64,000 nucleotides of DNA, from the NCBI GenBank assembly GCA_030248135.1, contig JASANC010002767.1:39642-103641 (forward strand). The letters run 5' to 3'. Each line of letters opens with the position of its first letter. The first letter of the stretch is position 1. The DNA is from Theristus sp. LFF4_11. Taxonomy: Eukaryota > Nematoda > Chromadorea > Monhysterida > Xyalidae. Position numbers and translations under genes: made by a program. Below are positions 12,206 to 24,310 of the stretch, one piece after another. The notes under the pieces are model-generated. The model searched no databases, was not told the origin of the DNA, and saw only the letters and a list, made by a program, of their open reading frames with translations.

Positions 12206-15200
12206 ATGGTGAATAACACAAAAGATTGCGGAAGTGGTTCACCGACACATGACGAAAACTCGACTGAAAAAGATTGTCACAGCGTCGTGAAGTCGTCGGG
12301 AACCAACCTGAAGCAGAGTGAGTTTGTTTTGTCTGGTTTTGGTTTCACTCTGTTTTGCGTTGGGTTGTTAAAAAACAGAAATCGTCTTTTTTGTTTTGTT
12401 TGATAGAACCAAAGTTGTGCCAAATCAAATCAATCAGAGAGTCAAAAGAACCACAATTTATCAATGTGCAAGCGCCTACCGAATGACTCCCATATGGCGG
12501 AACTTTTCAGATTTTATTTTTGTTTAACAACCGTTGTCGTGCGGGTTGCCCTCTGCTTGAGCATGCATTACCAATAAGCTGCTAATTGTGAAGCTCCCGC
12601 CGGACCAGAAATAGCGAATAAGCTTTAGGTTCAGACTCAGAGACCAGCTGAAGCTCACGCGGATTTTTGTGTGTAATAAGACAAAGGTTACATTTGGAAC
12701 GTATCGCTGAGTACAAAACAAGGCGTTCCAAAGACATGATTTGATAAGACCAATAGTGATTAGACCCCGCAAACAAGGCGCACAATTATTGTCACTCAGC
12801 CTGCCAAGTTGTTGCTTGCTGACTTGAAGCAGAGTGGTGTCTGCCTTTATTAGTATCGGAGCACTTGGGAGTTGGTCATGTCATGTTTTTGCAGGGAGCG
12901 CCTGTTGCGAGCACCACCTCCGCCAGCTGCGGCGTGTCAACGTTGCCTGCCAAACGGACAGCAGCATCTTCAGCAGCGACGCCGTCGGCGGCGAAGCAAA
13001 TTGCTCAAAAACAAACAATGCACCCGGCTCGCCGAAAAAGAACGGTTCGTTGTTGCACAATACAAATTTTGCTGTGACCCTTTTTGACAACGTGTGTAAC
13101 GTGTGTAAACGCTTGTTTTCCTGGCAATGCATACAGTACTTGTTGGGCTGAACATTGTTATGCCAACAAACGAACCCAGCACTCCATTGGACGCCCATCA
13201 CCGCCTTCGCTTCGACACTGTCTTCAGTTTCTGTTCATTTCGTTGAATATTCTCGCTTGACTAATCTGAAATCACGTTACAACACTGGCGGAAGAATTCA
13301 TTATCAAAAGTCAAAACAGTTAAAGAAAAAACTTATTAGCAAATCGATCGAATGAAGACTTGAACACGAGTAAAGCTGGAATTGTTTGTGCAGATGGATC
13401 GAAGCCGGAGGGCACGCTGCGGCTGATGATAAAGAACTTCCACAACATGACGGACACGGTACGCGGGCCTGGCGTGACGATCAACGGGGTGCCGTGGAAG
13501 ATCATGGTGATGCCGAGGCAGCACGTCATGCAGAAGAAAGGCACCCAGAAATGCCTCGGCTTCTTCCTCCAATGCTGCCCCGACGCCTACTCAGAGTGAG
13601 TTTGCGGGCAACGCTAAATTCAAGATCACAAAGTAGCCCTAGAACCAGTTTTATTAAACATAGCAGTTAAATGGTGCTACACCACTGAGCGAGCGTTGGT
13701 CTCAATTCATGAATTAACAAATTTTAGTTTCCTCACGTCACGTTGCAGAGCAGACATTGGTGAATCTATTTTTTGTTATCGCACCGGTTCCGGAAACCCA
13801 CTCCGGCGCAAGCGGGCAAATACTGTCCCGCCCGAGCTCAATTTACCCTCGGCTCAGGAGGAGCAGACCATTGATGTTCAATTGGTCACTTTTTAGTTCT
13901 CACACAGTCACACGTACGTGTCCTGTCCACAGCGAGGTTCGAACTTTCCACCTACAGAACGGTAGATGGTGGTAGCATGGATAAAACATGTGATGTCTTG
14001 ATTTCATTGAGGGGCTCAATGGTGTAGCACTATTAGACTACTAAGCTTTTATAAAACTGGTCCTACTAACCCAAGGTTGAATTTGCATACGGCTGAGGGG
14101 TCCCGTGACAGCTGCTGCTTGGCGCCCGTTCCGTTCTCAAGGATAGGTATCCCCTCCCCACCTAAAAATGTCTCATCCTCGGTACTCGACGATCTTTTTT
14201 TGTTGGCAAAAATATTGTTGTGACGATTCACTGACCCGTATTCAGTTTTGTTCAACAAGTGATTGAATTTTAAGGAAGTTCTATCCGCAACAGAGTTTGA
14301 TTTTCGCGCGCACCACACTCAGCACAAAATCTGTCAGGCATTTTTTTCAATAACATGCAGTTTTATTTATTTTCAGTTCGTGGTCGTGTCAAGCGTCAGC
14401 AGAGCTTCGATTGATATCGCAGAAACCAGGCGTTCCGAATTTCACTCGAAAAACCAACCACACATACACGGCCAAGGAGAATGACTGGGGCTACAGCTGC
14501 TTCATGACTTGGGCGGTCAGTCGGCTTATTGGTGAAAACTGCAATTCGCAACTGTGAAAGACGCCTTTCTAATGGTCGCATTCGTGTTTGCAGGACATTT
14601 TGGACGAATCACAGGGTTATATCAAAGACGACAAAGTGATACTCGAGGTGTACGTCAAGGCCGACCCGCCTAAGAATGTTTTGTACGTGCTGTTTAGTTT
14701 CGTTATGCAGCAAGTTATTGAATGGCGTGACGTGATCAAGAAAAAAGGTTTCACGAAAAATTTCTAAGCTATTTAGTTGTTCTTCAGGCTACGTAGTCAC
14801 TTTTTGGGCTAAATGGTTACTTATCCTCATTGTCATTTTTTTCGCAGAACATACGACGGCTTCTGTAAGAAGATCCAGGACTACATGCGTCTAGCAGACC
14901 TGCAGTCTAGTCGTGGTCTGATCGACAAAGCGATCGAAGTGAATCTGTCGGCGTTAAAATTCTGCAAAGACAAGGACGCCAAGAGCAAAGATGAACTCGA
15001 ACGACAAAAACAAAAGCTGATCGAACAAAAGCTCAAACAATCCATTGAACGCATCGAGAAAGGTCACTTTGAGAACAAGCGCCGCACAACTAAAGTGCTG
15101 GTGTACTCACTCGGTCAACAGAGTAATGTGGCGCAGTCAAAGCACGTGCGCACGCAGACACACTGCCGCACAGTCGAACTCTCGAATTACACGGCATTGC

Positions 15201-16031
15201 TGTGGGCGCCGAGTACGCCTGCACAGAAAACATGCGTCACGTGACCACCAACCAATCAGCGGATTCCCTATAACTTAGAGTTCGACTGTAGTTACGCAAC
15301 GTTATTGTGTTCAACCCGAGTGTTCTGTCGCTGATTGGGCGTATTCTTCATTTGAATTGTGCCGTTTGCCATTTTGATGCAGCCCATGAGCATTTTGAAG
15401 CTTGTTGTGTCGTGACGTTTCAGATTTCACGATGCTGTCCGTGCGTCCGTGCGGTTGATGACCGAAGCAAAAAAGTTTTATAAGCAAAAAGCAAAAAATT
15501 GATATTTTTCAGGCAAAACGGCAGGCGTCCTGGACGGCGACGACGACAACGCACCAGCGAATCAGTCTGCGCTGCGACAGGCGTTGACGGGCGCAAATGT
15601 GGACAAGAAGACAACACAGCCGTGCGAGAAGACGAATGCAACAACGAAACCGCAGCAGACGAACAAACACGCAAAGAAAACAACCGACACCAACAACAGC
15701 ACACCGGTGAAGCAGGACGAAAACGACAAGGAGATGTTGACGCCCGCCAAGGTTGGCATTGTCGTTGTGTCAATGTTGGCCGTGTCCGGTCTAAAACGTG
15801 AATGCGAGTGTGACTCGGCGAGTTCGTGCTGGTATCAGCAGCCATTCAGCCACTCGCACACAGGACCGTCCATGCCAACAGTTGCTGCGTTGCATTTCAG
15901 TTGAACGACAAACGTGAGGACGCTGACGGACAGTCGGCCGAATGCAGCACGAGCGAAGGGGAGGACGAGCCGGACGGCGACGACCTGTGTGACACGTGCA
16001 TCCAGGAGCAGCTGGAGACAATCATCAACAA
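12206..16031 (+). CDS. MATH-domain plus coiled-coil protein (N-terminal part or separate gene)
   Basis: Exons 12206-12317, 12895-13044, 13394-13595, 14377-14515, 14594-14682, 14848-15062, 15513-15751 and 15901-16031 join in phase. After a Ser/Thr-rich start containing VACQTDSS, residues about 90-230 are a MATH (TRAF-like) domain close to that of USP7: NGVPWKIMVMPR, GFFLQC, AKENDWGYSCFMTW, GYIKDDKVILEVYVKADPP. A Lys/Glu-rich coiled coil (about 235-300) and an acidic tail (EGEDEPDGDDLCDTC) follow. MATH domains bind short peptides in substrates or receptors. The last exon ends at a strong donor, but reading through gives IINK and a stop at 16033-16035. Splicing to the next clear exon at 17053 fails in phase, so either an exon was missed or this is a separate gene of about 427 residues. 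Confidence 0.7.
13782..13985 (-). mobile_element. tRNA-derived SINE copy (diverged)
   Basis: Same order of blocks as the copy at 33150-33375: GGTTCCGGAAACCC, a GCGGGCAAATACTG block, CCCTCGGCTCAGGAGG, GACCATTGATGTT, then a tRNA-like head in antisense with GAGGTTCGAAC and CTACAGAAC. The head reads on the minus strand. It sits in the intron between the MATH exons at 13595 and 14377. Confidence 0.65.
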
Positions 16032-17052
16032 GTGAGCGCACTTGCATCACTACCTAGGTTTTTTTTTTAAAAAAGTCGGTTCTGCAATTTGCAGAAATTT
16101 GGTAAAAAATTTCTGCAAATGAAATTTGGTTTCAGCAAATTTCAAAAACATGGCGAAAATGGTTTTTGTGCTTGTTTAATGTCAAATTCAGAAAAAAAAC
16201 ACCGAAACCAAACCAGATTGCCAAACCAAACAAATCACCAATCATTCGTCAAACATCAACCCAACAACAACACAATCAAACGAACCTCATTGCTCAAATT
16301 TCGCACATCAAAGCGATGGGCTTTGGTCGGTTCAACGTTCTCAAAGGGCAAAGGTGTTCGGTTTGATGATCGCCTCGCCCCCAGATACTGCATGCTTGTC
16401 TGCAGTTATACCGCCAGGGAATTGAATTCGTTCGCTTTAATCACCATTCGTCAGTCGATACTGCCTTTGCCCGGCAAAATTGATGAATAAAACTAGTGCA
16501 GATATGGCAGTTCGGCATTTCCGTACGCCAGCAGCTGTTCAGACCATCCAGACGGAGAAAATTGGGCTACTTATGGCGAATAGGTTGCTGAGATTCTCGA
16601 CCAGCTCGACGACAAACTTGCGACCGACTAATGGTTTATTTTTGGCATCATCTGTTGTGTCGATGATGGATCACTTCATTCTAATTCCAAACAGAAACCC
16701 TACGCAAACAATAATTTTCGATTTTCTGATTCTGTTTTATTTTTCGATGATGATCCGATTACGAAGGCAAAACAACGCCATCTTGCAGCCAGACCGCCGA
16801 AACAGCTGTTTTTGACAAAAAAAATATTTGAAATATCTTCCATGTTGATGTGAAACTTCAGTCAAGCGCTAAGCACAAAATGAATATTGCAGAACCAAAG
16901 TTTGTATGCAAATCGTTTCTGCACTTGTTGTTGCATTGTGCGTAATAAAAAAATGAAAAAAAAAAGGCGTTCCTTAACCACCACATCTGTCGTTGTTTGG
17001 CGGTTTTATGGCTTATCATTTTATGGTTTATTTTATGGCACTAACGTCGGAG

Positions 17053-18253
17053 ATGGCGTGTCAAACGGAGCCGGTGGCCGCTGCGTCCGTGGTGCCCCCG
17101 GCGACTGCGCCGCCCAACAACAAATCCAATAAGAACACGGCCCTCAACGAGAACGCCGCCAGGAATGCGGCCGACGCAGCAGCGCAGCAAACCGACCGCT
17201 CCGATGCGTCCGACCGTCTCGAGGCGGACAGAAAGGACGAGCAAACCGAGCACAAGGAGGCGCTGAAGGCAACCAATCGCGTCATGCCGCGGTGGTCCGC
17301 TGAGAAGGAGGCCGAACTGCTCGAGCTCATCACGCAGGTGAATATTCGCTGTGCCGGTTTGTCGCAAAAAGCGTGCAGGCGTGTACTGTGCGCAGCAGAC
17401 TGTTCGTCTTGTCTCCTGTCTGGATGTACTCTGTTTTGGCCTGCTAATTGGCTCCCCTAAGATGGACTTCGGTTCGTTGGTATGCTCTAATGCGTGTTCA
17501 AAAACGATACGTTTCCACGGTCTCGTGTGACGTCATGCTTATTTTCGAGCTATAGACCAGACGTGTCGCAGCGTTCTATGAGCACGAGCGGGCCTTTACC
17601 GTTACAGGGACAGGAATTCAAACGTCGCTTGTTTACAGTTTTGGTTTTCAGTGTTTTGTGAGACCAGTTGGTGCGGTTGTTTATTTCTGTGTCAACTTTT
17701 CAACTGTTGCCTGCCACATTGTTCACTCCAATCACCTTGCAGGAGTCGCGCCAATCGCTGGACAGCATCCGTAACACCCTCGAGCGACTGGTGCACCTGG
17801 CACAGGATGGTGAGGTGCACCCGGGACTCGACTTTGATTTGGCTGCGTTGCGCGAGACAAACCAGCGAGTGCTCAACAAGGAAGCGACCGGTGAGCGAGC
17901 CAGCTGCGCTCTGGTTAACAGAGGCAGACATGCTGAATCTGCGATTGCTACAAGCGTTCGGCAATTTGTAATTTCATAATATCAACGATAATCTCGCCAA
18001 CGAAAAATCACCGCTTGAACTGTTCTTTACATTCATGATTTCAAAAGAGTTCACTGATTTGTATTGTTTGTTGGAGGTCTACTGCCGGTGGGTCTGCTAG
18101 ACGCCGCCAACATGGACGTGATCGAGTTGCCTGGCGAGCTGACACCGCCCGAGACTGATGTCGTTGATCTGGCGGTCATTGGCGACGGCAGTGGCGATGC
18201 GCCCGCACAGGACACGCACAAGGACAGCAACTGTGACGCACTGCCGCCCGTGC

Positions 18254-18305
<52 letters not shown>

Positions 18306-21300
18306 CGAGTCGCCGGCGAAGAAGCACGACGGCAGCAACGGTGCGTCTTGTTTGCACTGACATCCGTTGTACTTCTGTTGTTTTTTGATTAAAAAACTGC
18401 CAGGAATTCCGGGGACTTTCGAATGATGTTATGGAGGCTGAAGAAACAGTCGTTGATGCCGTGCTAGACACGGAATCGAAAAAATTGCGGAAATTATTTT
18501 TTTCACGAAATATGTTTTTTCAGATATTTTCCATTTCTACGCCGTGCTGATTAGGCGGTGTCTGGCAGGTGTCTTCCAAGTTCTAAAGTGGTGGAGTGGT
18601 GCGGGGTAGTTCAACGTGAACGGACTGTTTGAGCATGTTGCCTGATTGATGTCTAGGCACCCTAAAATCGAGCGAGCCACCAGCCCCGCCGTGCTCGCCA
18701 CGTGCGCTGCTGGTGAACGCGATGGCAGGCAGCAACGTGGCACTGGACGCACACGAATACACGGAGCAGGAGTACTCGCTCATACGGCATGCCAAGGAAA
18801 TCGTGGAGACCAAGGCGGAGGAGCTCGTCTCGAAGTACAGTCAACTGATTGAGCAGAGTGAGGCGACCCGCTTGGCCGAGACCGTCAAGAAGGTCGAGAA
18901 ACGCATGAAGGTCGGTCGACGCAACAACGGGGGACAACGGCTTTTGATCTGCTGCTCCGCATCATGCACACTGGAGTTCAAGCATCTAATGCAAAGACAA
19001 CTAGCACATCAGATTTATTAAGTAGTCAACTTTCACAACTCAGGACATCGAAAAGCAAACAATGACGTGCCGAAAGGAGCTGGCAGACGAATGCGACAGG
19101 CACTACAAGGAGGAGCAAAAGCTGATCAAGGCGAACAAACAGATCCGCTCGCAACTCGATCAGTCAAATGATAAACTGGAACGGTAAACGTTGTTTAATA
19201 CTGGAAAATTGAGCGTTTAGTTGTTGTCGACTAAATTTTTTAATCATGATTTTTGTTCAGAGTAAACACGCAACTGAAAGACCGAAAGGCCGAAATCAAA
19301 AAACTCGAAAAGCGTCTGAAGGCTGAGAGGTATTTGTTGTTTTGCGTTTCTTGACAATTCTTCGCTTTTTCTTTGTGACAATTTTTGAATTCTGTATCCA
19401 ATATGTTATGTTGTGTATTTCTAAAATTTATACACCGCACCGACCAATACCCATTTCCAATTGTCACTGCTTTTCAGTCAAACATCAGCGGAAAACTTTG
19501 AGCTGCAAGCGCGCATCGAACAACTGGAGCGTGATTTGGCGTCGGCACAAAAGAAACAGGCTGACGACATGCGACGACACCAACGCGAGATGCAGTCCAT
19601 TGTGGACGCCAAGAAACAGCTGCAGCTGGTGAGCGTTGCGTTCTCTGTGGTGTTGTGCGCTGCGTTTGCGTGGCAGAAAGCTTGTCGTGTTAGAATTTAG
19701 ATTGCAACTAGAAGCAAGCAATAAAATGCAAATCATGACAGGAGCTGACATCGGCGATGGGCGACATTGAACGCTTGAACAGTCAACTCGACGGCAAGGG
19801 CGACCAACTGCGCAAAATTGAAAATCGACACGAACAAGAACGAAAGCAGACGAACGCCGCACTGAGAGATGCGATTGAGAGGGCGAAAAAGGCTGAGGTG
19901 AAAAGGCAGTGGCAGAGTCACGGCTGATTGGGCAAGTGATTGGCTTGATGCACGCATGCATGCCTGTGTAGATCTTTAATAGTAACTCGCAGGCATCGAG
20001 TTGTTGTGCTCCGGGGTTCTGTGTTCAATTGCAGCACAATATGACGTTCATCAGCTCTAAATTGCATTAATTAAAAACATGCTTTTTTACCAAAACACAA
20101 TTGTGATGAAACAAACTGCCAACGGCACTCATTCTCGCTGTGTTCTGCAGGTGAACCTGCTCGAGTTCAAGCTCGAGATTGGCGTCAAGGTGCTGCAGCG
20201 TGCACAGGAGGATTGCAAAGGCAACATCGCACACTGGGAGAACGAACTGAAACGCTACGTCGCTGCGCAACGCGCCGATGAGTCGAAGCAGCTGCAACAG
20301 ACGCTCCAGGAGTGGCATCGAACCAGGGACAAAATCTGCGACATGCTCAACACTGCCAAGGTCGGTGGCAATGGCATGCAATCGGTCGCTGCGTTGCTTG
20401 TTACTCAGCCAGCTGGGTGCCTTGGCTGTGTGCCAAAGTGTTCCCCTTGTCGCTGCCGCTGCGAATACTCGGCTCGTTTGGAGATTTGCGTTCCGTTGCA
20501 CACACTTCCGTGACATTCATGTCGTGTTTGTATTGAAATCAGGATTATTGTTGTTTCATTGATTGCGCGGTGTCGGGCGTCGGGTCGTCAATGCGATCTC
20601 TTTTGTCTTACTGGTGATACAAGCACGCAACTTTGTACCGTTGCCAACTATTGCAGACTGACTTTGTGCGTCAAATGGACGCCGTTCGTGGTGGCAAGCA
20701 GTTGGCGTCACTGCCGTCACTTGAGGTGCCGAAGCCGCCACCGCCACCAAAGGCACCACAGCTGCCAACGCCAAGCCAAACGCAACAGCAGCAGCCACAA
20801 CCGGCTGCCTCTGATGTGGTCGCTCAAACGCAACAACGAAATGCATACCAACAGCAACAGGTGCAGTAAGGCTGTTGTTGCTGAGGTGCACTAACAGCTG
20901 TGTTCTTATCTCGGTGGATTTTTGTTGCGCAACTAAATTGAGAGTTGAATCTGTTTCACAGTAGTAGATGTACCGACTCGTGATTGGAGTCGCCGTTTGA
21001 CAAACTGCATTTTCGAACAAATGGCCAATCAGAATAGGTTTGCGTGAATGCGTGTCCCAAACACACGCACGTGCGCTTCTCAGTTGGCTTACCCTGAGCG
21101 TTCTGTGCACTCGTACAGAGCCAGCAACAACAACACCAACAACAACAACAACAGCAGCAGTCTCAGTCGCAAGTGAGCACCCCGCAGTCTGGTGGCGAGA
21201 GCACGCCGAGCAAGCCGCCGTTGGCGCCCATCGGTGCACGCCCGTCCACCGGCATGTCCAACGGGCCGCCAGCACCGGGCGGCCAGCAGATGCAGCAGTC

Positions 21301-24300
21301 GCCGATGCTCGCGGACGCTGCCTCGAACAGCACACAGCAGCAGCAGTCGCCGGTGAGACTCGTTGCAGGTTGCGTCTGTGTCAGGTTCTATGAAAGCAAC
21401 CAATTCGCTGCATAATGTTGTTTGCTACGTCTGCTAGCCGGCTTCACCCGTATGTTCACCAAGTGTGTCACCACCGGTGTGATTTGTTTGCTTCAGCATA
21501 TGCACCACATGTCTGCGATTGCGTTGCCACCGAGTGTTCCAGTGCACACCTCGCAGAGCAACATGGCACAGCAGCAGCAGCAACCGTGCGTTGTGTCTTC
21601 CGCCACGCCAATCGGCAGACCAATGACTGCTGGTAAGTGTGCGTCCGCTGATTGGCGCATCGCTTGATGGTCATGCTTGATGATTGGCGTGCAGCTGCTG
21701 AATGCTATGATAAACAGCACTGAGACAGTGGTTGCAAGTGGGAACCCATGTTTTCATTGGTTGTAGAAGTCGTTAAGCGGATCAGTTTTGTTGTTGTTGT
21801 TGGGATATTTAGGCGATGTTTTCAGCCAGGGCTAACCCAGAGAAGCGTACAGAACGCCATTGAGTTGGGCGCCCATCGAGTTTTTCTCTGTCATTAAGTG
21901 CCTATACACCCGTCGGCGGGACTCGATCCCCCGAGCGCACAGTTGACAACATGCGTTTCTGCTTTGAGCTGCGGACTGAATCGGCGCGTGCTGGACACTG
22001 CACTTGCGGTTGCGCCCGGCGGCAACGCCGCTGTCGTCAGTCCGTCCAGTCAGCAGCCTTGTCCACAAGCGCACACAGTTCTTAACCAGCCAGTTCTTAC
22101 GCCACTGTGCAGGCGCGAGTCTGTCGAGTCAGCAGCAGGCGCCACTGGCAGCGAACGGATTCAGCCTCTGGGGCGACAACCTTGGCATCGCCGACCAACT
22201 GCTCAACCGGCAAGCGAACGTGCCGAACGCTGCTGCGACGAATGCGTTTGGCGCAAACACGTCGCACATGGTGAACGGTGCGTCGGGAGGGGATGCACAG
22301 CAGGCATGCAACCGGCAACCACACTGCACTCGCCTGTTCGAATTGACAATGCCGACTGGTCGCAGCTCGCAGCTGCATGTCATGATCTGCTTTTTCGTGT
22401 TTTTTTCTCGAATCCTCGCACAACAGGTGTGACTTAGTGCGTGACTCCCAAGAATACCGAACTGTCGCATTGAACGAGTAGCGTGTAATGTTGCACAGGC
22501 ATCGGCAGCGACGGCGGCAGTGGCGCAGCGGGCACCGCGGCCTCGTGGGAACGTTGGAATGGGGCGATGTGCTCGAATGGTGCGCCGACAACGCCAACCA
22601 ACAGCACACATCACCAGCAGCAGTCGCTCAGTGTGCGTGCGCTCGTCAGTGCATCGTTTTCTTGACACACGCGCCGTTTCACAATCAATCACTGATTGTT
22701 TGCCGGACTACTTATGAATTATAGACCCCTTCCTACCCACCGGTGTCAGAAATCCGAATGTCGCAAAATGTCATTTTGTCATGGTAGACAACTGATTGCT
22801 TGTGTCAGTTGCTTTGTGCGACCGTGGTAGCTGAATGGATGAGAGCAGAGGAGTGCAGCGTTGTTTGTGTTGCAGCAGACAGCAGCCTCCGGCGCGCAGT
22901 CTCAGCTGTCGCAGGCGTCCTCCACGGGCAGCACTGGCCAGCAGCACTGGGCGATGGGCTGGGGCTGCTACGCACCGCCGTCCGCTGCTGCACCGAACGT
23001 GCCGCCGCCCTCGCAGCCACTGCCTGGGCCGCAAATGGCCGGGCCCCCGAACGTGCCCCCACCGCCGCCGCCGCCGCACAGTCAGATGCCACCGCCACCA
23101 ATGCACTCGCATCACATGCAGCAGCACTCGGCAAGTCTTGCGCTCGTGTTGCATTCACTGTGCAACTTTGCAGTTTTTTATTGTGATGCGCCGGATTTAC
23201 GTCAAATGCAAAATAGCCACACTCCGGTTCCTTCCGTTTGACATCCAGGAACAATGTAATGGAAATTGAAACTTGAAATTGCCTACTTGATCATGTTGGA
23301 TGTTGTTCTGCTGTGCAGCCTGCCGTTGTGGTTGACTCGCGCGGCAGTTCTCCATTGACCGCTCAGAATGAACGTGCCAAACGACTCGACTTTGTCATGG
23401 ATCAGCTGCGTGCCACTTTTCCGAACACTCGGGAGTTCGTTCAGGGGTTTCTGGATTGCATATTTCTTCAGTAATTGTCGCCTTATTTCTGGTGCGTAAA
23501 ATTGTGCTGACGTGCCGGTTGCACTTGCAGACACATGCTGCGCGACGTCGTCAACCAGTGCAGGGCGCAGATGCCTGACGGCTGCTTCAACGGCATGACG
23601 CCGAACGAAGTGTACAGCTACGTGACGCAGTTCGCTGTGGCACGGGTGAGCGATGCATGCTGCCATAGAGAGCGTTGTGGGCAGTGCGAGCGAGCACTCC
23701 ACTCTCATTGATCATTGCAGCAACAACATCAACAACAACAGCAAATGTCCAATTGGGATCAACCGCAAAGTGTGGCGTCTTCACTGACGGACGTCTGTGC
23801 CGTCTGCCGACAGCCGCTCTCAACGCAGCCAAAGAGCACACAGCTCAAGTGTCGCCATCGATTCCACCCGAAGGTTCGTGCCGAGTTTGCTTGCAATTGC
23901 AATCTGCACATTGCTTTGCTGGCACGTTGGTTACGAGCATTCTTCATTGGTTGTTGGTTGGTGCTTGATGGACGGTGCAGCCAATCAGCATGTTAGCAAT
24001 TGCGTGCTGTGCATGGCTGGGCTGTGCGACGGATGATTAGACTCACACAGACCTGTACTGAAGAAAAACCATGCGGAAAAGTGAAATCATTCGGTGAATG
24101 ACGTCGTTGGCTTGGCAGAGGGCAGAGAGCTCGCATCAACAGTGATCATTCTGTTGACGCTTGCTAATGTGCATTGAATGAATTCAAATGTTACGTGAAT
24201 GTGCTGTTTGTGCCGTGCAGTGCGCCCACGACTGGCTGTCCAGCAAGCAAGAGTGCCCCACGTGCGGCGTCTTCAGTCCTTGTCCAGACGATTATCCAGA

Positions 24301-24310
24301 GTTGGCCTAG
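17053..24310 (+). CDS. Coiled-coil, Gln-rich RING-H2 protein, putative E3 ubiquitin ligase (C-terminal part or separate gene)
   Basis: Exons 17053(?)-17337, 17743-17890, 18077-18340, 18657-18910, 19044-19183, 19261-19329, 19478-19628, 19742-19897, 20151-20360, 20657-20860, 21119-21352, 21497-21632, 22113-22277, 22499-22632, 22876-23130, 23319-23470, 23531-23645, 23721-23873, 24221-24310; every junction after 17337 agrees in phase. Order: MACQTEP start region, poly-Asn tract, about 330 residues of coiled coil, a long Gln/Pro-rich region, then a C-terminal RING-H2 (CAVC...CRHRFHPKCAHDWL...CPTC) split by the last intron. The RING implies ubiquitin transfer from an E2. A coiled coil with a C-terminal RING resembles TTC3/DZIP3-type ligases, but I cannot confirm that. 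With the MATH part it would be about 1,530 residues; alone, about 1,100. The 5' end of the first exon is uncertain. Confidence 0.75.
18256..18306 (+). repeat. In-frame AAC microsatellite coding 17 asparagines
   Basis: Seventeen uninterrupted AAC codons inside the exon 18077-18340, between PPVH and ESPAKK. It keeps the reading frame. Its purity suggests recent expansion and a length polymorphism. Confidence 0.95.

Noticed and set aside
14050..14165. GC-richer block in a MATH-gene intron resembling a degenerate dispersed repeat
   Set aside because: No clear alignment to the SINE or other repeats in the window.
21830..21970. GGATCGAGTCC (minus strand), resembling a tRNA B box, in an intron
   Set aside because: No convincing A box at the right distance and no match to the SINE body; not enough for a tRNA or SINE call.
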